A stretch of DNA of 64,000 nt from Ideonella sp. GTDB lineage: Bacteria; Pseudomonadota; Gammaproteobacteria; Burkholderiales; Burkholderiaceae_C. A model generated the notes under the pieces. It saw nothing but the letters and a program-made list of their open reading frames with translations, searched no databases and was not told the DNA's origin. Numbering within the stretch: the stretch's first letter is position 1; each line of letters starts with the position of its first letter. The DNA lies in contig JABTUC010000002.1 of the NCBI GenBank assembly GCA_015075545.1, positions 62,001-126,000 on the forward strand, written 5' to 3'. Both the position numbers and the translations under genes were made by a program. Below are positions 32,586-44,763 of the stretch, in pieces.

Positions 32586-34109
32586 TCACACCTCCGCCTT
32601 GATCGGGATGGTGCGCTTCTTCTCGCTGCCGAACAGGCTCGTCTCGGTGACGCCCTCGGAGCAGCCGTTGCCGAAGCTGAAGCCGCAGCCGCCGCGCACG
32701 TTGAAGGCGTTCTCGGCGTACTCGCGGTGCGTGGTCGGGATCACGAAGCGGTCTTCGTAGTTGGCGATCGCCATCACGCGGTACATCTCCTCGACCTCGT
32801 CGACGCCGATGCCCACCTGGTCGATCGCCGCGCGGTTGGGCCGGCCGTCGACGTGCTTGCTGCGCTGGTAGGCGCGCATCGCCAGCAGGCGCTCGAGCGC
32901 GTGCACCACCGGCGCGGTGTCGCCGGCGGTGAGCATGTTGGCCAGGTACTTCACCGGGATGCGAAGCTGGTTGACGTCGGGGATCTCGCCGTTGGCGCCG
33001 AGCTGCCCGGCGTTGGCCGCGGCGGTGATCGGCGACAGCGGCGGCACGTACCACACCATCGGCAGCGTGCGGTACTCCGGGTGCAGCGGCAGCGCCACCT
33101 TCCACTGCATCGCCATCTTGTAGACGGGGCTCGCGCGCGCGGCCTCGAGCCAGTTGTCGGGCACGCCGTCCTTGTGCGCCTGCTCGATCACCTGCGGGTC
33201 GCGCGGGTCGAGGAAGATGTCGAGCTGTGCCGCGTAGAGGTCGCGGTCGTGCTCGACGCTGGCTGCCTCGCCGATGCGGTCGGCGTCGTACAGCATCACG
33301 CCGAGGTAGCGGATGCGGCCGACGCAGGTTTCGGAGCACACGGTGGGCTGCCCGGCCTCGATGCGCGGGTAGCAGAAGATGCACTTCTCGGCCTTGCCGC
33401 TCTTCCAGTTGTAGTAGATCTTCTTGTACGGGCAGCCGCTGACGCACATGCGCCAGCCGCGGCACTTGTCCTGGTCGATCAGCACGATGCCGTCTTCCTC
33501 GCGCTTGTAGATCGAGCCCGAGGGGCAGCTCGCGACGCACGCCGGGTTCAGGCAGTGCTCGCACAGCCGCGGCAGGTACATCATGAAGGTGTTCTCGAAC
33601 TGGCCGTAGATGTCCTTCTGGATGTCGTCGAAGTTGCGGTCCTTGCTGCGCTTGGCGAACTCGCCGCCGAGGATCTCCTCCCAGTTGGGGCCCCAGACGA
33701 TCTTGTCCATGCGCTTGCCGGTGATCAGGCTGCGCGGCCGCGCGGTCGGCGCGGCCTTCATCTCGGGCGCGCTGTGCAGGTGGTCGTAGTCGAAGGTGAA
33801 CGGCTCGTAGTAGTCGTCGATCTGCGGCAGGTTGGGGTTGGCGAAGATCTTCATCAGCAGCTTCCACTTGCCGCCCTGGCGCGGCTCGATCGAGCCGTCG
33901 GCGCGGCGCACCCAGCCGCCGTTCCACTTGTCCTGGTTCTCCCACTCCTTCGGGTAGCCGATGCCCGGTTTGGTCTCGACGTTGTTGAACCAGGCGTACT
34001 CCATGCCCGGCCGGCTCGTCCACACGTTCTTGCAGGTCACGCTGCAGGTGTGGCAGCCGATGCACTTGTCGAGGTTGAGCACCATGCCGATCTGGGCGCG
34101 GACCTTCAT
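32586..34109 (-). CDS. narH: Respiratory nitrate reductase beta subunit NarH
   Basis: 507-residue iron-sulfur subunit carrying electrons from NarI to NarG on the cytoplasmic side of the membrane. The first cluster motif is CIGCHTCSVTC at residues 16-26. Further motifs are CEHCLNPACVASCP, then CRGWRMCVSGCP, in which tryptophan replaces one cysteine and so predicts the 3Fe-4S centre, and CIFC...CSETCVGR. Length and motif order are those of NarH. A GGAGG ribosome-binding site precedes the ATG, 73 bases after narG. Confidence 0.97.
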   Translation of the reverse strand: MKVRAQIGMVLNLDKCIGCHTCSVTCKNVWTSRPGMEYAWFNNVETKPGIGYPKEWENQDKWNGGWVRRADGSIEPRQGGKWKLLMKIFANPNLPQIDDYYEPFTFDYDHLHSAPEMKAAPTARPRSLITGKRMDKIVWGPNWEEILGGEFAKRSKDRNFDDIQKDIYGQFENTFMMYLPRLCEHCLNPACVASCPSGSIYKREEDGIVLIDQDKCRGWRMCVSGCPYKKIYYNWKSGKAEKCIFCYPRIEAGQPTVCSETCVGRIRYLGVMLYDADRIGEAASVEHDRDLYAAQLDIFLDPRDPQVIEQAHKDGVPDNWLEAARASPVYKMAMQWKVALPLHPEYRTLPMVWYVPPLSPITAAANAGQLGANGEIPDVNQLRIPVKYLANMLTAGDTAPVVHALERLLAMRAYQRSKHVDGRPNRAAIDQVGIGVDEVEEMYRVMAIANYEDRFVIPTTHREYAENAFNVRGGCGFSFGNGCSEGVTETSLFGSEKKRTIPIKAEV

Positions 34110-34182
34110 GGCGCCTCCTGCAGAGCCGCTTCGAGGGAGGCCGCCGCCCCGAGGGGCAGCGATCGGAACGTGAGCGTGGGCC

Positions 34183-37100
34183 TCATGGCGTCTCTCCTTG
34201 CGATTGGAATGCGCGGGCCAGCTCGTCGCCGCGCGGGGTGTCGAGCCAGTCGACCTTGTTCATCTTGCGCACGACCACGAACTCGTCGCGGTTGGTGCCG
34301 ATCGTGCCGTAGTAGTTGAAGCCGTACGACAGTTGCGCGTAGCCGCCGACCATGTGGGTGGGCTTCAGCACGGTGCGCGTCACCGAGTTGTGGATGCCAC
34401 CGCGCACGCCGGTGATCTCGCTGCCCGGGGTGTTGATGATCTTCTCCTGCGCGTGATACATCAGCACCATGCCCGGGTTGACGCGCTGGCTCACCACCGC
34501 GCGCGCGGCGATCGCGCCGTTGATGTTGAACAGCTCGACCCAGTCGTTGTCCTCGACGCCGGCCTTGCGCGCGTCGTCCTCGCTCAGCCAGATCACCGGG
34601 CCGCCGCGGTTGAGCGTCAGCATGATCAGGTTGTCGCTGTAGGTGCTGTGGATGCCCCACTTCTGGTGCGGCGTGATGAAGTTGAGCAGGATCTCCGGGT
34701 TGCCGTTGGGTCTGACGTTGTGGATGCCCGAGGTGGACTTCAGGTTCACCGGCGGGCGGTAGCTGCTGAAGCCCTCGCCGAACGCGACCATCCACGGGTG
34801 GTCCTGGTAGAACTGCTGGCGGCCGCTCAGCGTGCGCCAGGGGATCAGCTCGTGCACGTTGGTGTAGCCCGAGTTGTAGCTGACGGTCTCGCTCTCGATG
34901 CCGCTCCAGGTCGGCGAGGTGATGATCTTGCGCGGCTGCGCCTGCACGTCGCGATAGCGGATCTTCTCGTCCTCGCGGTGCAGCGCCAGGTGCTTGTGTT
35001 CGCGCCCGGTGACCTTCGACAGCGCCTCCCAGGCCTTGACCGCGACGTGGCCGTTGGTCTCGGGAGCGAGCTGCAGGATCACCTCGCAGGCGTCGATGTC
35101 GGTGACGATCTGCGGCATGCCCTGCGTGGCTCCTTCGGCCAGCGTGAGGCCGTTGAGCTGGCCTAGCTGGGTGACCTCGGTCTCGGTCTTCCAGGCGATG
35201 CCCTTGCCGCCGTTGCCCAGGCGGTTCATCAGCGGGCCGAGCGCCGTGTAGCGCTTGAACAGGTTCGGGTAATCGCGCTCCACCACCGTGATCTGCGGCG
35301 CCGTCTTGCCGGGGATCAGCTCGCACTGTCCGCGCTTCCAGTCCGCCACGCCCAGCGGCTGGCCGAGTTCGCCCGGCGTGTCGTGCATCAGCGGCGTCAG
35401 CACGACGTCTTTCTCGACGCCGAGGTGGCCGACGCAGACCTCGCTCAGCGCGCGTGCGAAGCCCTTGTAGATCTCCCAGTCGCTGCGCGAGTGCCACACC
35501 GGGTTGACCGCCGCCGACAGCGGGTGGACGAACGGGTGCATGTCGGTGGTGTTGAGGTCGTTCTTCTCGTACCAGCTCGCGGTGGGCAGCACGATGTCCG
35601 AGTACAGGCAGGTGGTGCTCATGCGGAAGTCGAGCGTCACCAGCAGGTCGAGCTTGCCCTGCGGCGCCTGCTCGTGCCAGGCGACCTCGCCCGGCTTGGC
35701 GTCGTCGCGGCCGAGGTCCTGGCCCTGCACGCCGTGGCTGGTGCCCAGCAGGTGCTTGAGGAAGTACTCGTGGCCCTTGCCGCTCGAGCCCAGCAGGTTG
35801 GAGCGCCAGACGAACAGGTTGCGCGGCCAGTTCTGCGGCGCGTCGGGATCCTCGCAGCTCATCTGCAGCGTGCCGTCCTTCAGCGCGCGTGCCACGTAGT
35901 CCTTCGGCTCGAGGCCGGCGGCGGCGGCGTCCTTGGCCACGCGCAGCGGGTTGGTCTTGAGCTGCGGTGCGCTGGGCAGCCAGCCCATGCGCTCGGCGCG
36001 CACGTTGTAGTCGATCATGCTGCCGCCGTACTGGCTGGCATCGGCCAGCGGCGAGACGATCTCGTCGAGCCCGAGCTTCTCGTAGCGCCACTGGTCGGTG
36101 TGCGCGTAGAAGAAGCTGGTGCTGTTCATCTGCCGCGGCGGGCGGATCCAGTCGAGCGCGAAGGCGAGCACCGTCCAACCGGTCTGCGGGCGCAGCTTCT
36201 CCTGGCCCACGTAGTGCGCCCAGCCGCCGCCGCTCTTGCCGACGCAGCCGCACAGCATCAGCAGGTTGATCACCCCGCGGTAGTTCATGTCGGAGTGGTA
36301 CCAGTGGTTCATGCCCGCGCCGATGATCACCATCGACTTGCCGTGCGTCTTGTCGGCGTTGTCGGCGAACTGGCGCGCCACCGTCACGATCTGCTGGCGT
36401 GGCACGCCGGTGATCGCCTCGGCCCACGCCGGCGTGTAGGCCGCGTCGTCGTCGTACGACCTGGCGCCGCTGCCCAGGCCGCGGTCGATGCCGTACTGTG
36501 CCGCCTGCAGGTCGAACACCGTGGCGACCCAGGTTTCGCGCGGGTCGCCGGCCTTGCCCAGGCGCAGCCGCACCGCGGGCACCTTGACGTGATTGATCGA
36601 GCCTTGCAGCGCGTGCGCCTTGAACGGCGGCACCGCGGCGCCGCCGAAGTACGGCAGGCCGACGCCCACCACCTCGTGGGCCTGCGCGCCGTCTTCGAGC
36701 ACCGACAGCTTGAGCTTCACCTCGGCGCCGTGGCGCGCCTCCTTGGCCTCGAGGTTCCAGCGGCCGGCGTCGGCGCGGCCCTCGGGGCCCCAGCGGAAGC
36801 CCACCGAGCCGTGCGGCAGCACAGCGTGGCCGTTGCTGTCGAAGGCGACGGTCTTCCACTCCGGGTTGTTGTCCTGGCCGAGCTTGCCGTTGAAATCGCT
36901 GGCGCGCAGGTAGCGGTCGGGCACCAGCGTGGTCTTGCCGTCGCTCAGCCGGTGTTCCTTCAGCATCACCAGCAGCGGCAGGTCGGTGTAGCGGCGCGCG
37001 TAGTCGTCGAAGTAGGCGCTGCGCCGGTCGAAGTAGAACTCCTTGAACGCCACGTGGCCCATCGCCATCGCCAGTGCGGCGTCGGTGCCCTGCTTGGGAT

Positions 37101-37989
37101 GCAGCCAGAGGTCGGACAGCTTGGCCACCTCGCTGTAGTCGGGGGTGACGGCCACCGTCTTGGTGCCCTTGTAGCGCACCTCGGTGAAGAAGTGCGCGTC
37201 CGGCGTGCGCGTCTGCGGCACGTTGGAGCCCCAGGCGATGAGGTAGGTCGAGTTGTACCAATCGGCCGACTCGGGCACGTCGGTCTGCTCGCCCCAGGTC
37301 TGCGGACTCGACGGCGGCAGGTCGCAATACCAGTCGTAGAAGCTCAGGCACACGCCACCGAGCAGGCTCAGGTAGCGCGAGCCGGCGGCGTAGCTGACCA
37401 TGCTCATCGCCGGGATCGGCGAGAAGCCGACGACGCGGTCGGGGCCGTGCGTCTTGATGGTGTAGACGTTGGCCGCGGCGATGAGCTGGTTCACCTCGTC
37501 CCAGCTGCTGCGCACGAAGCCGCCCATGCCGCGCACCTTCTGGTAGTCGCGCCGGGCCTCGGGGTTCTCGACGATCGACGCCCAGGCGTCGACTGGATTG
37601 CGCTGCGCCTTGAGTGCGCTGCGCCAGCGCTCGAGCAGGCGTCCGCGCACCATCGGGTATTTCACCCGGTTGGCGCTGTACAGGTACCACGAGTAGCTCG
37701 CCCCGCGCGCACAGCCGCGCGGTTCGTGGTTGGGCATGTCCCAGCGCGTGCGCGGGTAGTCGGTCTGCTGCGTCTCCCAGGTGACGATGCCGCCCTTGAC
37801 GTAGATCTTCCACGAGCAGCCGCCGGTGCAATTGACGCCGTGCGTGCTGCGCACGATCTTGTCGTGCGCCCAGCGGTTGCGATACGCGTCCTCCCAGGTG
37901 CGGTCTTCGCCGGTGGCCATGCCGTGACCGCCGGCGAAGGATTCCCGGGGCAGCGTGAAGTAGGCCAGCCGGTCGAGGAAGTGGCTCAT
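34183..37989 (-). CDS. narG: Respiratory nitrate reductase alpha subunit NarG
   Basis: 1268-residue catalytic subunit binding bis-MGD molybdenum cofactor and the FS0 [4Fe-4S] cluster, reducing nitrate to nitrite in the cytoplasm. FS0 ligands are visible as H50, C54, C58 and C93, the positions known in E. coli NarG. Family blocks such as MVSYAAGSRYLSLLGG, YWYHSDMNYRGV-type and PTASWYEKNDLNTTDMHPFVHP are present. No Tat signal is seen, only the vestigial N-terminal segment usual for NarG. The start is ATG 37989, 17 bases after narK; the longer open frame running into narK is an artefact. Confidence 0.97.
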   Translation of the reverse strand: MSHFLDRLAYFTLPRESFAGGHGMATGEDRTWEDAYRNRWAHDKIVRSTHGVNCTGGCSWKIYVKGGIVTWETQQTDYPRTRWDMPNHEPRGCARGASYSWYLYSANRVKYPMVRGRLLERWRSALKAQRNPVDAWASIVENPEARRDYQKVRGMGGFVRSSWDEVNQLIAAANVYTIKTHGPDRVVGFSPIPAMSMVSYAAGSRYLSLLGGVCLSFYDWYCDLPPSSPQTWGEQTDVPESADWYNSTYLIAWGSNVPQTRTPDAHFFTEVRYKGTKTVAVTPDYSEVAKLSDLWLHPKQGTDAALAMAMGHVAFKEFYFDRRSAYFDDYARRYTDLPLLVMLKEHRLSDGKTTLVPDRYLRASDFNGKLGQDNNPEWKTVAFDSNGHAVLPHGSVGFRWGPEGRADAGRWNLEAKEARHGAEVKLKLSVLEDGAQAHEVVGVGLPYFGGAAVPPFKAHALQGSINHVKVPAVRLRLGKAGDPRETWVATVFDLQAAQYGIDRGLGSGARSYDDDAAYTPAWAEAITGVPRQQIVTVARQFADNADKTHGKSMVIIGAGMNHWYHSDMNYRGVINLLMLCGCVGKSGGGWAHYVGQEKLRPQTGWTVLAFALDWIRPPRQMNSTSFFYAHTDQWRYEKLGLDEIVSPLADASQYGGSMIDYNVRAERMGWLPSAPQLKTNPLRVAKDAAAAGLEPKDYVARALKDGTLQMSCEDPDAPQNWPRNLFVWRSNLLGSSGKGHEYFLKHLLGTSHGVQGQDLGRDDAKPGEVAWHEQAPQGKLDLLVTLDFRMSTTCLYSDIVLPTASWYEKNDLNTTDMHPFVHPLSAAVNPVWHSRSDWEIYKGFARALSEVCVGHLGVEKDVVLTPLMHDTPGELGQPLGVADWKRGQCELIPGKTAPQITVVERDYPNLFKRYTALGPLMNRLGNGGKGIAWKTETEVTQLGQLNGLTLAEGATQGMPQIVTDIDACEVILQLAPETNGHVAVKAWEALSKVTGREHKHLALHREDEKIRYRDVQAQPRKIITSPTWSGIESETVSYNSGYTNVHELIPWRTLSGRQQFYQDHPWMVAFGEGFSSYRPPVNLKSTSGIHNVRPNGNPEILLNFITPHQKWGIHSTYSDNLIMLTLNRGGPVIWLSEDDARKAGVEDNDWVELFNINGAIAARAVVSQRVNPGMVLMYHAQEKIINTPGSEITGVRGGIHNSVTRTVLKPTHMVGGYAQLSYGFNYYGTIGTNRDEFVVVRKMNKVDWLDTPRGDELARAFQSQGETP

Positions 37990-38006
37990 GAGTGTGGGCT
38001 CCGGTT

Positions 38007-39422
38007 TCAGCAGGGCATCGGCGCGTTGCGTCGCGCGCAGTACCACCAGGTCGCGCCGATGCACAGCAAGTAGAACACGATGAACACGTACAGCGCAGCT
38101 TCGGGCCCGCCGGTCAGCGAGATCGAGCTGCCGTAGCTCTTGGGGATGAAGAAGCCGCCGTAGGCCGCGATGGCCGCCGCGAAGCCGAGCGCCGCCGCGC
38201 CCTCGGTGTGGCCCTCTTGGCTGGCGCGCTGCACGGCTTCGTGGTCGTCGAGGTCGACGTCGCGCAGCCTCTGCGTCCGGAAGACCACCGGGATCATGCG
38301 GAAGGTCGAACCATTGCCGATGCCGGCGGTCACGAACAGCACCAGAAAGCAGACGAAGAAGCCCGCGAAGGTGCCGCCGCTGCCGCCGCCGGGCAGGAAC
38401 TGCAGCGCGCCGCCCATCGTGCACGCCATGACCACGAAGCTCCACAGCGTCACGCGCGCGCCCCCCCACTGGTCGGCCAGCCAGCCGCCGAACGGGCGTG
38501 CCAGTGCACCGACCAGCGGCCCGAGCCAGGCATAGGCCAGCGCATCGACGTGCGGGAACTGACTCTCGATCAGCAGCGGGAAGCCGGCCGCGTAGCCGAT
38601 GAACGACCCGAAGGTGCCGAGGTACAGGAGGCACATCAGCCAATTGTGCTTGCGCCGGAAGATCGTCGCCTGGTCGGCGAACGACGCCTTCGGCGCGGCC
38701 AGATCGTTCATGCCGAACCACGCGGCCAACGACGCCAGCGCGATCCACGGCGCCCAGACGAAGGCGGCGTTCTGTGTCCACACCTGCATGGTCTGGGCAC
38801 CCTTGACGATGGTCTGCGGATCGCCGGCGAAGATGCCGAAGATGCCCGCGCTCACCACCAGCGGACTCAGGAACTGCACCACCGAGACGCCCAGGTTGCC
38901 CAGCCCCGCGTTGACGCCCAGCGCCGAGCCCTGGCGCTCCTGCGGAAAGAAGGAGCTGATGGTGGCCATGCTCGAGCTGAAGTTGCCGCCGCCCAGACCG
39001 CACAGCAGCGCCAGCACCAGCATCGTCGGGTAGCTGGTGGTGTTGTCCTGCACCGCGAATCCGATCGCCAGCGCCGGGATCAGCAGCGATGCGGTGGAGA
39101 TCGCCGTCCAGCGCCGGCCACCGAACAGCGGCACCATGAACGAATAGAACAGACGCAGCGTCGCGCCGCTGAGCGCCGGCGCCGCCGCGAGCCAGAACAA
39201 CTGGTTGGTCGAATACCTGAAGCCCAGACCGGGCAGGCTGACGGCCAGCACGCTCCAGAGCTGCCACATCGCGAACGCCATGAACAGCGCCGGCACCGAG
39301 ATCCACAGGTTGAGCTTGGCAACGGCCTGGCCTTCGCGCTCCCAGAAGGCCTTGTCCTCCGGGGTCCAGATGCGCAGCGCGCGCCGGGTTCGCTGCGGCA
39401 GGGCAGGCGAACCCCTGCTCAT
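38007..39422 (-). CDS. narK: Nitrate/nitrite transporter NarK (MFS)
   Basis: 471-residue major facilitator of the nitrate/nitrite porter family with 12 membrane segments. It keeps the nitrate signature glycine-rich motifs, GLGGGNFSSSMATISSFFP in TM5 and FVTAGIGNGSTFRMIP in TM11. An extra N-terminal cytoplasmic tail (TPEDKAFWEREGQAVA) precedes TM1, as in NarK2-type proteins. There is a single copy, whereas many beta- and gammaproteobacteria carry a narK1-narK2 pair or fusion. It is first in the nar operon; no convincing FNR or NarL box was recognised upstream. Confidence 0.94.
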   Translation of the reverse strand: MSRGSPALPQRTRRALRIWTPEDKAFWEREGQAVAKLNLWISVPALFMAFAMWQLWSVLAVSLPGLGFRYSTNQLFWLAAAPALSGATLRLFYSFMVPLFGGRRWTAISTASLLIPALAIGFAVQDNTTSYPTMLVLALLCGLGGGNFSSSMATISSFFPQERQGSALGVNAGLGNLGVSVVQFLSPLVVSAGIFGIFAGDPQTIVKGAQTMQVWTQNAAFVWAPWIALASLAAWFGMNDLAAPKASFADQATIFRRKHNWLMCLLYLGTFGSFIGYAAGFPLLIESQFPHVDALAYAWLGPLVGALARPFGGWLADQWGGARVTLWSFVVMACTMGGALQFLPGGGSGGTFAGFFVCFLVLFVTAGIGNGSTFRMIPVVFRTQRLRDVDLDDHEAVQRASQEGHTEGAAALGFAAAIAAYGGFFIPKSYGSSISLTGGPEAALYVFIVFYLLCIGATWWYCARRNAPMPC

Positions 39423-39833
39423 CGGGCGAGTTCCGGTTTCGGGGTCGTCTTCGGCGCGATGCCGACGACGCCGAACATCACCCGACGCGCGACGCACACG
39501 GCCAACGCCGGCATGCGGGCAACGGATGCCGGCCAGGCTTTGCGGGGACAGGGGGAATCGAGCGGGTCATGGCGCTGCGTCTTTCGCCGCCCGAATGTCG
39601 CGCGCCGGGTTGCTCACGACCATCGATCCGATGGCCGCCGCAGCGGCGCCAGGTGGACGATGGCGTGGCGCTGCGCATCGTTCGAAAGAACTACCCTTCT
39701 TGGCATGGCGCACCGGCGGCGGATCGATGCCGTGCGCAGTCCGGTTTCGGGGCTCCGAGCCCGGAGGCGGGGCTGCGGCCTTGCGCGGCGGCTTCGGGCG
39801 TATACGGTGACCGGTATATGGTATGATACCGGT
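39423..39833. other. 411-base divergent intergenic region, narK / RND operon
   Basis: It holds the promoters of the nar operon (minus strand) and of the RND efflux operon (plus strand). No gene is supported here: the open frames crossing it lack coding character. The right end (39800-39842) is the palindrome cluster described separately. I searched by eye for TTGAT-N4-ATCAA (FNR/Dnr) and TACYYMT-type NarL heptamers and found nothing convincing. AT content rises sharply only in the last 40 bases. Confidence 0.6.
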
Positions 39834-39842
39834 ATGGGTATC
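39800..39842. promoter_or_regulatory. GGTAT/ATACC palindrome cluster, probable repressor operator
   Basis: ACCGGTAT (39810-39817) and ATACCGGT (39826-39833) form a perfect 8-bp inverted repeat with an 8-base spacer. GATACC (39825-39830) and GGTATC (39837-39842) form a second one straddling the start codon. GTATAC stands at 39800-39805 and GGTAT occurs four times (39813, 39820, 39831, 39837). A -10-like TATGAT (39822-39827) lies inside. ATAC...GTAT-type operators are known for several CsoR/FrmR/CstR-family repressors, and such a gene is the third of this operon. Binding is inferred. Confidence 0.65.
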
Positions 39843-40949
39843 GATCTCGAAACGCGTTCGCCTCTTTCTTGCGGCCCGACGGGTCGCCGGCTGCTGCGCT
39901 GGGCCGTGGCCGGCGTGCTGTCGCTGCAGGCCGCGGCGCACGCCGCGGCGCCTGCAGTGCCGACGCTGCAGGCGCAGCCCGGCGGCGAGGGTGCTGCGCT
40001 GGTGCTCGACGGCTCGGTGCAGGCGGTGCGCCAGTCGACGCTCGCGGCGCAGGTCGCCGGCAACGTCGTGACCTTGGCCGTCAAGGCGGGCGACCGCGTC
40101 AAGGCCGGCCACCTGATCGCGCGCATCGACGACCGCGATGCGCAGGCCGGGTTGTTGCGCACGCAGGCCGGCGTGGCCGAAGCGCAGGCGCAATGGCGCA
40201 ACGCACACCTCAACAGCCAGCGCACGCGCGACCTGCAGGCGCAGGGTTTCGTCAGCCAGGCGGCGCGCGATGTCGCCGACACCCAGTTGCAGGCGGCGCA
40301 GGCCAATCTGACGCAGGCCCAGGCCGCGCAGACGCAGGCGGCGCTGGTGCGCGGTTTTGCCACCGTGAGCGCGCCGTTCGACGCCGTGGTGCTCGCCACG
40401 CTGGTCGAGGCCGGTGACCTCGCGACGCCCGGGCGCGCGCTGGTGACGATCTACGCGCCCGGCGCGATGCGCGCCGTGGTGCAGGTGCCTTCATCGCGCG
40501 CCGCGCTGGCGCGCAGTGCGCAGCGCGTTCAGGTGCTGCTGCCCGATGGCCGCGCGGTCGAACCCAGCGAGCGCACGGTGCTGCCGAGCGCCGATCCGGT
40601 GTCGCAGACCGTCGAGTGGCGGCTCGACTTGCCGGCCGACGCACTGCCCGGCTTGTTGCCGGGCCAGACGGTGCAGGTGCGCTTTGCCGCCACCGGCGCG
40701 GGCCCGGCCGCGACGATCGTCGTGCCGTCGGCGGCGATCCTGCGGCGCGGCGAACTGACCGCGGTGTACGTGGCGCAGGGCGATCGCTTCGTGCTGCGCG
40801 CGGTGCGTGCGGGCCGCGACCGCGGCGTCGCCGGCACCGAGGTGTACACGGGCTTGCAGCGCGGCGAGCGCATCGCGGCCGATGCCGTGCGGGCGGGCCT
40901 GTCCGGGGCCGTGCCGCAGGCTGGCGCAACGCCGGTGACCACCCGCTGA
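39834..40949 (+). CDS. RND efflux periplasmic adaptor (membrane fusion protein)
   Basis: 371-residue MFP. A signal peptide (RRLLRWAVAGVLSLQAAAHAAA) precedes the mature part; then come a lipoyl-like half (GNVVTLAVKAGDRVKAGHLIARIDD), an alpha-helical hairpin rich in Ala/Gln (about residues 105-165), the second lipoyl half (VSAPFDAVVLATLVEAGDLATPG) and beta-barrel/proximal domains. There is no lipoprotein cysteine. The ATG 39834 lies inside the operator cluster with no ribosome-binding site, so the mRNA may be leaderless; GTG 39807 is an in-frame alternative. It is followed after 11 bases by the pump gene. No outer-membrane channel gene is adjacent. Confidence 0.88.
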   Translation: MGIDLETRSPLSCGPTGRRLLRWAVAGVLSLQAAAHAAAPAVPTLQAQPGGEGAALVLDGSVQAVRQSTLAAQVAGNVVTLAVKAGDRVKAGHLIARIDDRDAQAGLLRTQAGVAEAQAQWRNAHLNSQRTRDLQAQGFVSQAARDVADTQLQAAQANLTQAQAAQTQAALVRGFATVSAPFDAVVLATLVEAGDLATPGRALVTIYAPGAMRAVVQVPSSRAALARSAQRVQVLLPDGRAVEPSERTVLPSADPVSQTVEWRLDLPADALPGLLPGQTVQVRFAATGAGPAATIVVPSAAILRRGELTAVYVAQGDRFVLRAVRAGRDRGVAGTEVYTGLQRGERIAADAVRAGLSGAVPQAGATPVTTR

Positions 40950-40960
40950 GGCGATCCGAC

Positions 40961-44251
<3,291 letters not shown>

Positions 44252-44361
44252 ATGGGCGGCCGTCCCACGCGTTGCGCCGCCGGGCCTCGCCCGAGGAGTC
44301 CACCATGGTCGCCGGCCGCGCGGCACGGGGCCGCCCGGCGGCCTCATCCGGAGAATGCACG

Positions 44362-44652
44362 ATGGCACAGCTCAGCGACGAATCGGCGCGCACCGATCTG
44401 CTCAACCGGCTCAGGCGCGCCGAAGGCCAACTGCGCGGCGTGCAGCGCATGATCGAGAACGGCGACCCGTGCCTGGATATCGCCGCCCAGATGGCCGCCG
44501 CGCGCAAGGCCCTCGACGCCGCCTACGTGCGCATGACGGTGTGCTTCATGCAGCAGGAGTTGCAGTCGCGCCTGGCCCCCGACGGCAAGCGCGCGCAGGA
44601 GCTGGCCAGCGTGATCGACGAGGTGCAGGCGCTGCTCGGCAAGGTGCGTTGA
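44362..44652 (+). CDS. CsoR/RcnR/FrmR-family (DUF156) transcriptional repressor
   Basis: 96-residue all-helical repressor (PF02583). DLLNRLRRAEGQLRGVQRMIE at 12-32 is the family's basic helix. Inducer ligands differ from known subclasses: C37 aligns with the universal first cysteine, but the second cysteine is C61 (+24), whereas CsoR has His at +25 and Cys at +29, FrmR/RcnR His at +25, and CstR Cys at +29; here +25 is F62 and +29 is E66. The start at ATG 44362 has GGAG eight bases upstream; in-frame ATGs at 44248 (overlapping the pump stop) and 44305 would add a non-conserved leader. It presumably represses the RND operon. Confidence 0.88.
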   Translation: MAQLSDESARTDLLNRLRRAEGQLRGVQRMIENGDPCLDIAAQMAAARKALDAAYVRMTVCFMQQELQSRLAPDGKRAQELASVIDEVQALLGKVR

Positions 44653-44763
44653 GGGCGCCGGCGATGGGCGTGCGTGCCGCAGGGGCGACGCCCGCGGCGG
44701 CGCAGCGCCCGCGCGCTGGCGCTACCATCGCGCCGAATCCACTTGGCCGCGGAGGGCCGCTCG

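Noticed and set aside
34110..34182. Small gene or regulatory RNA between narG and narH
   Set aside because: The 73 bases hold the narH ribosome-binding site and a GC hairpin only; nothing coding is visible.
34183..39306. Open frame suggesting a NarK-NarG fusion
   Set aside because: The extension beyond the NarG ATG at 37989 runs through narK in a different frame from NarK itself, so it is not a fusion protein.
39541..39690. Short repeat of GGCGCTGCG segments in the narK upstream region
   Set aside because: Only about 10 matching bases, expected by chance at this GC content.
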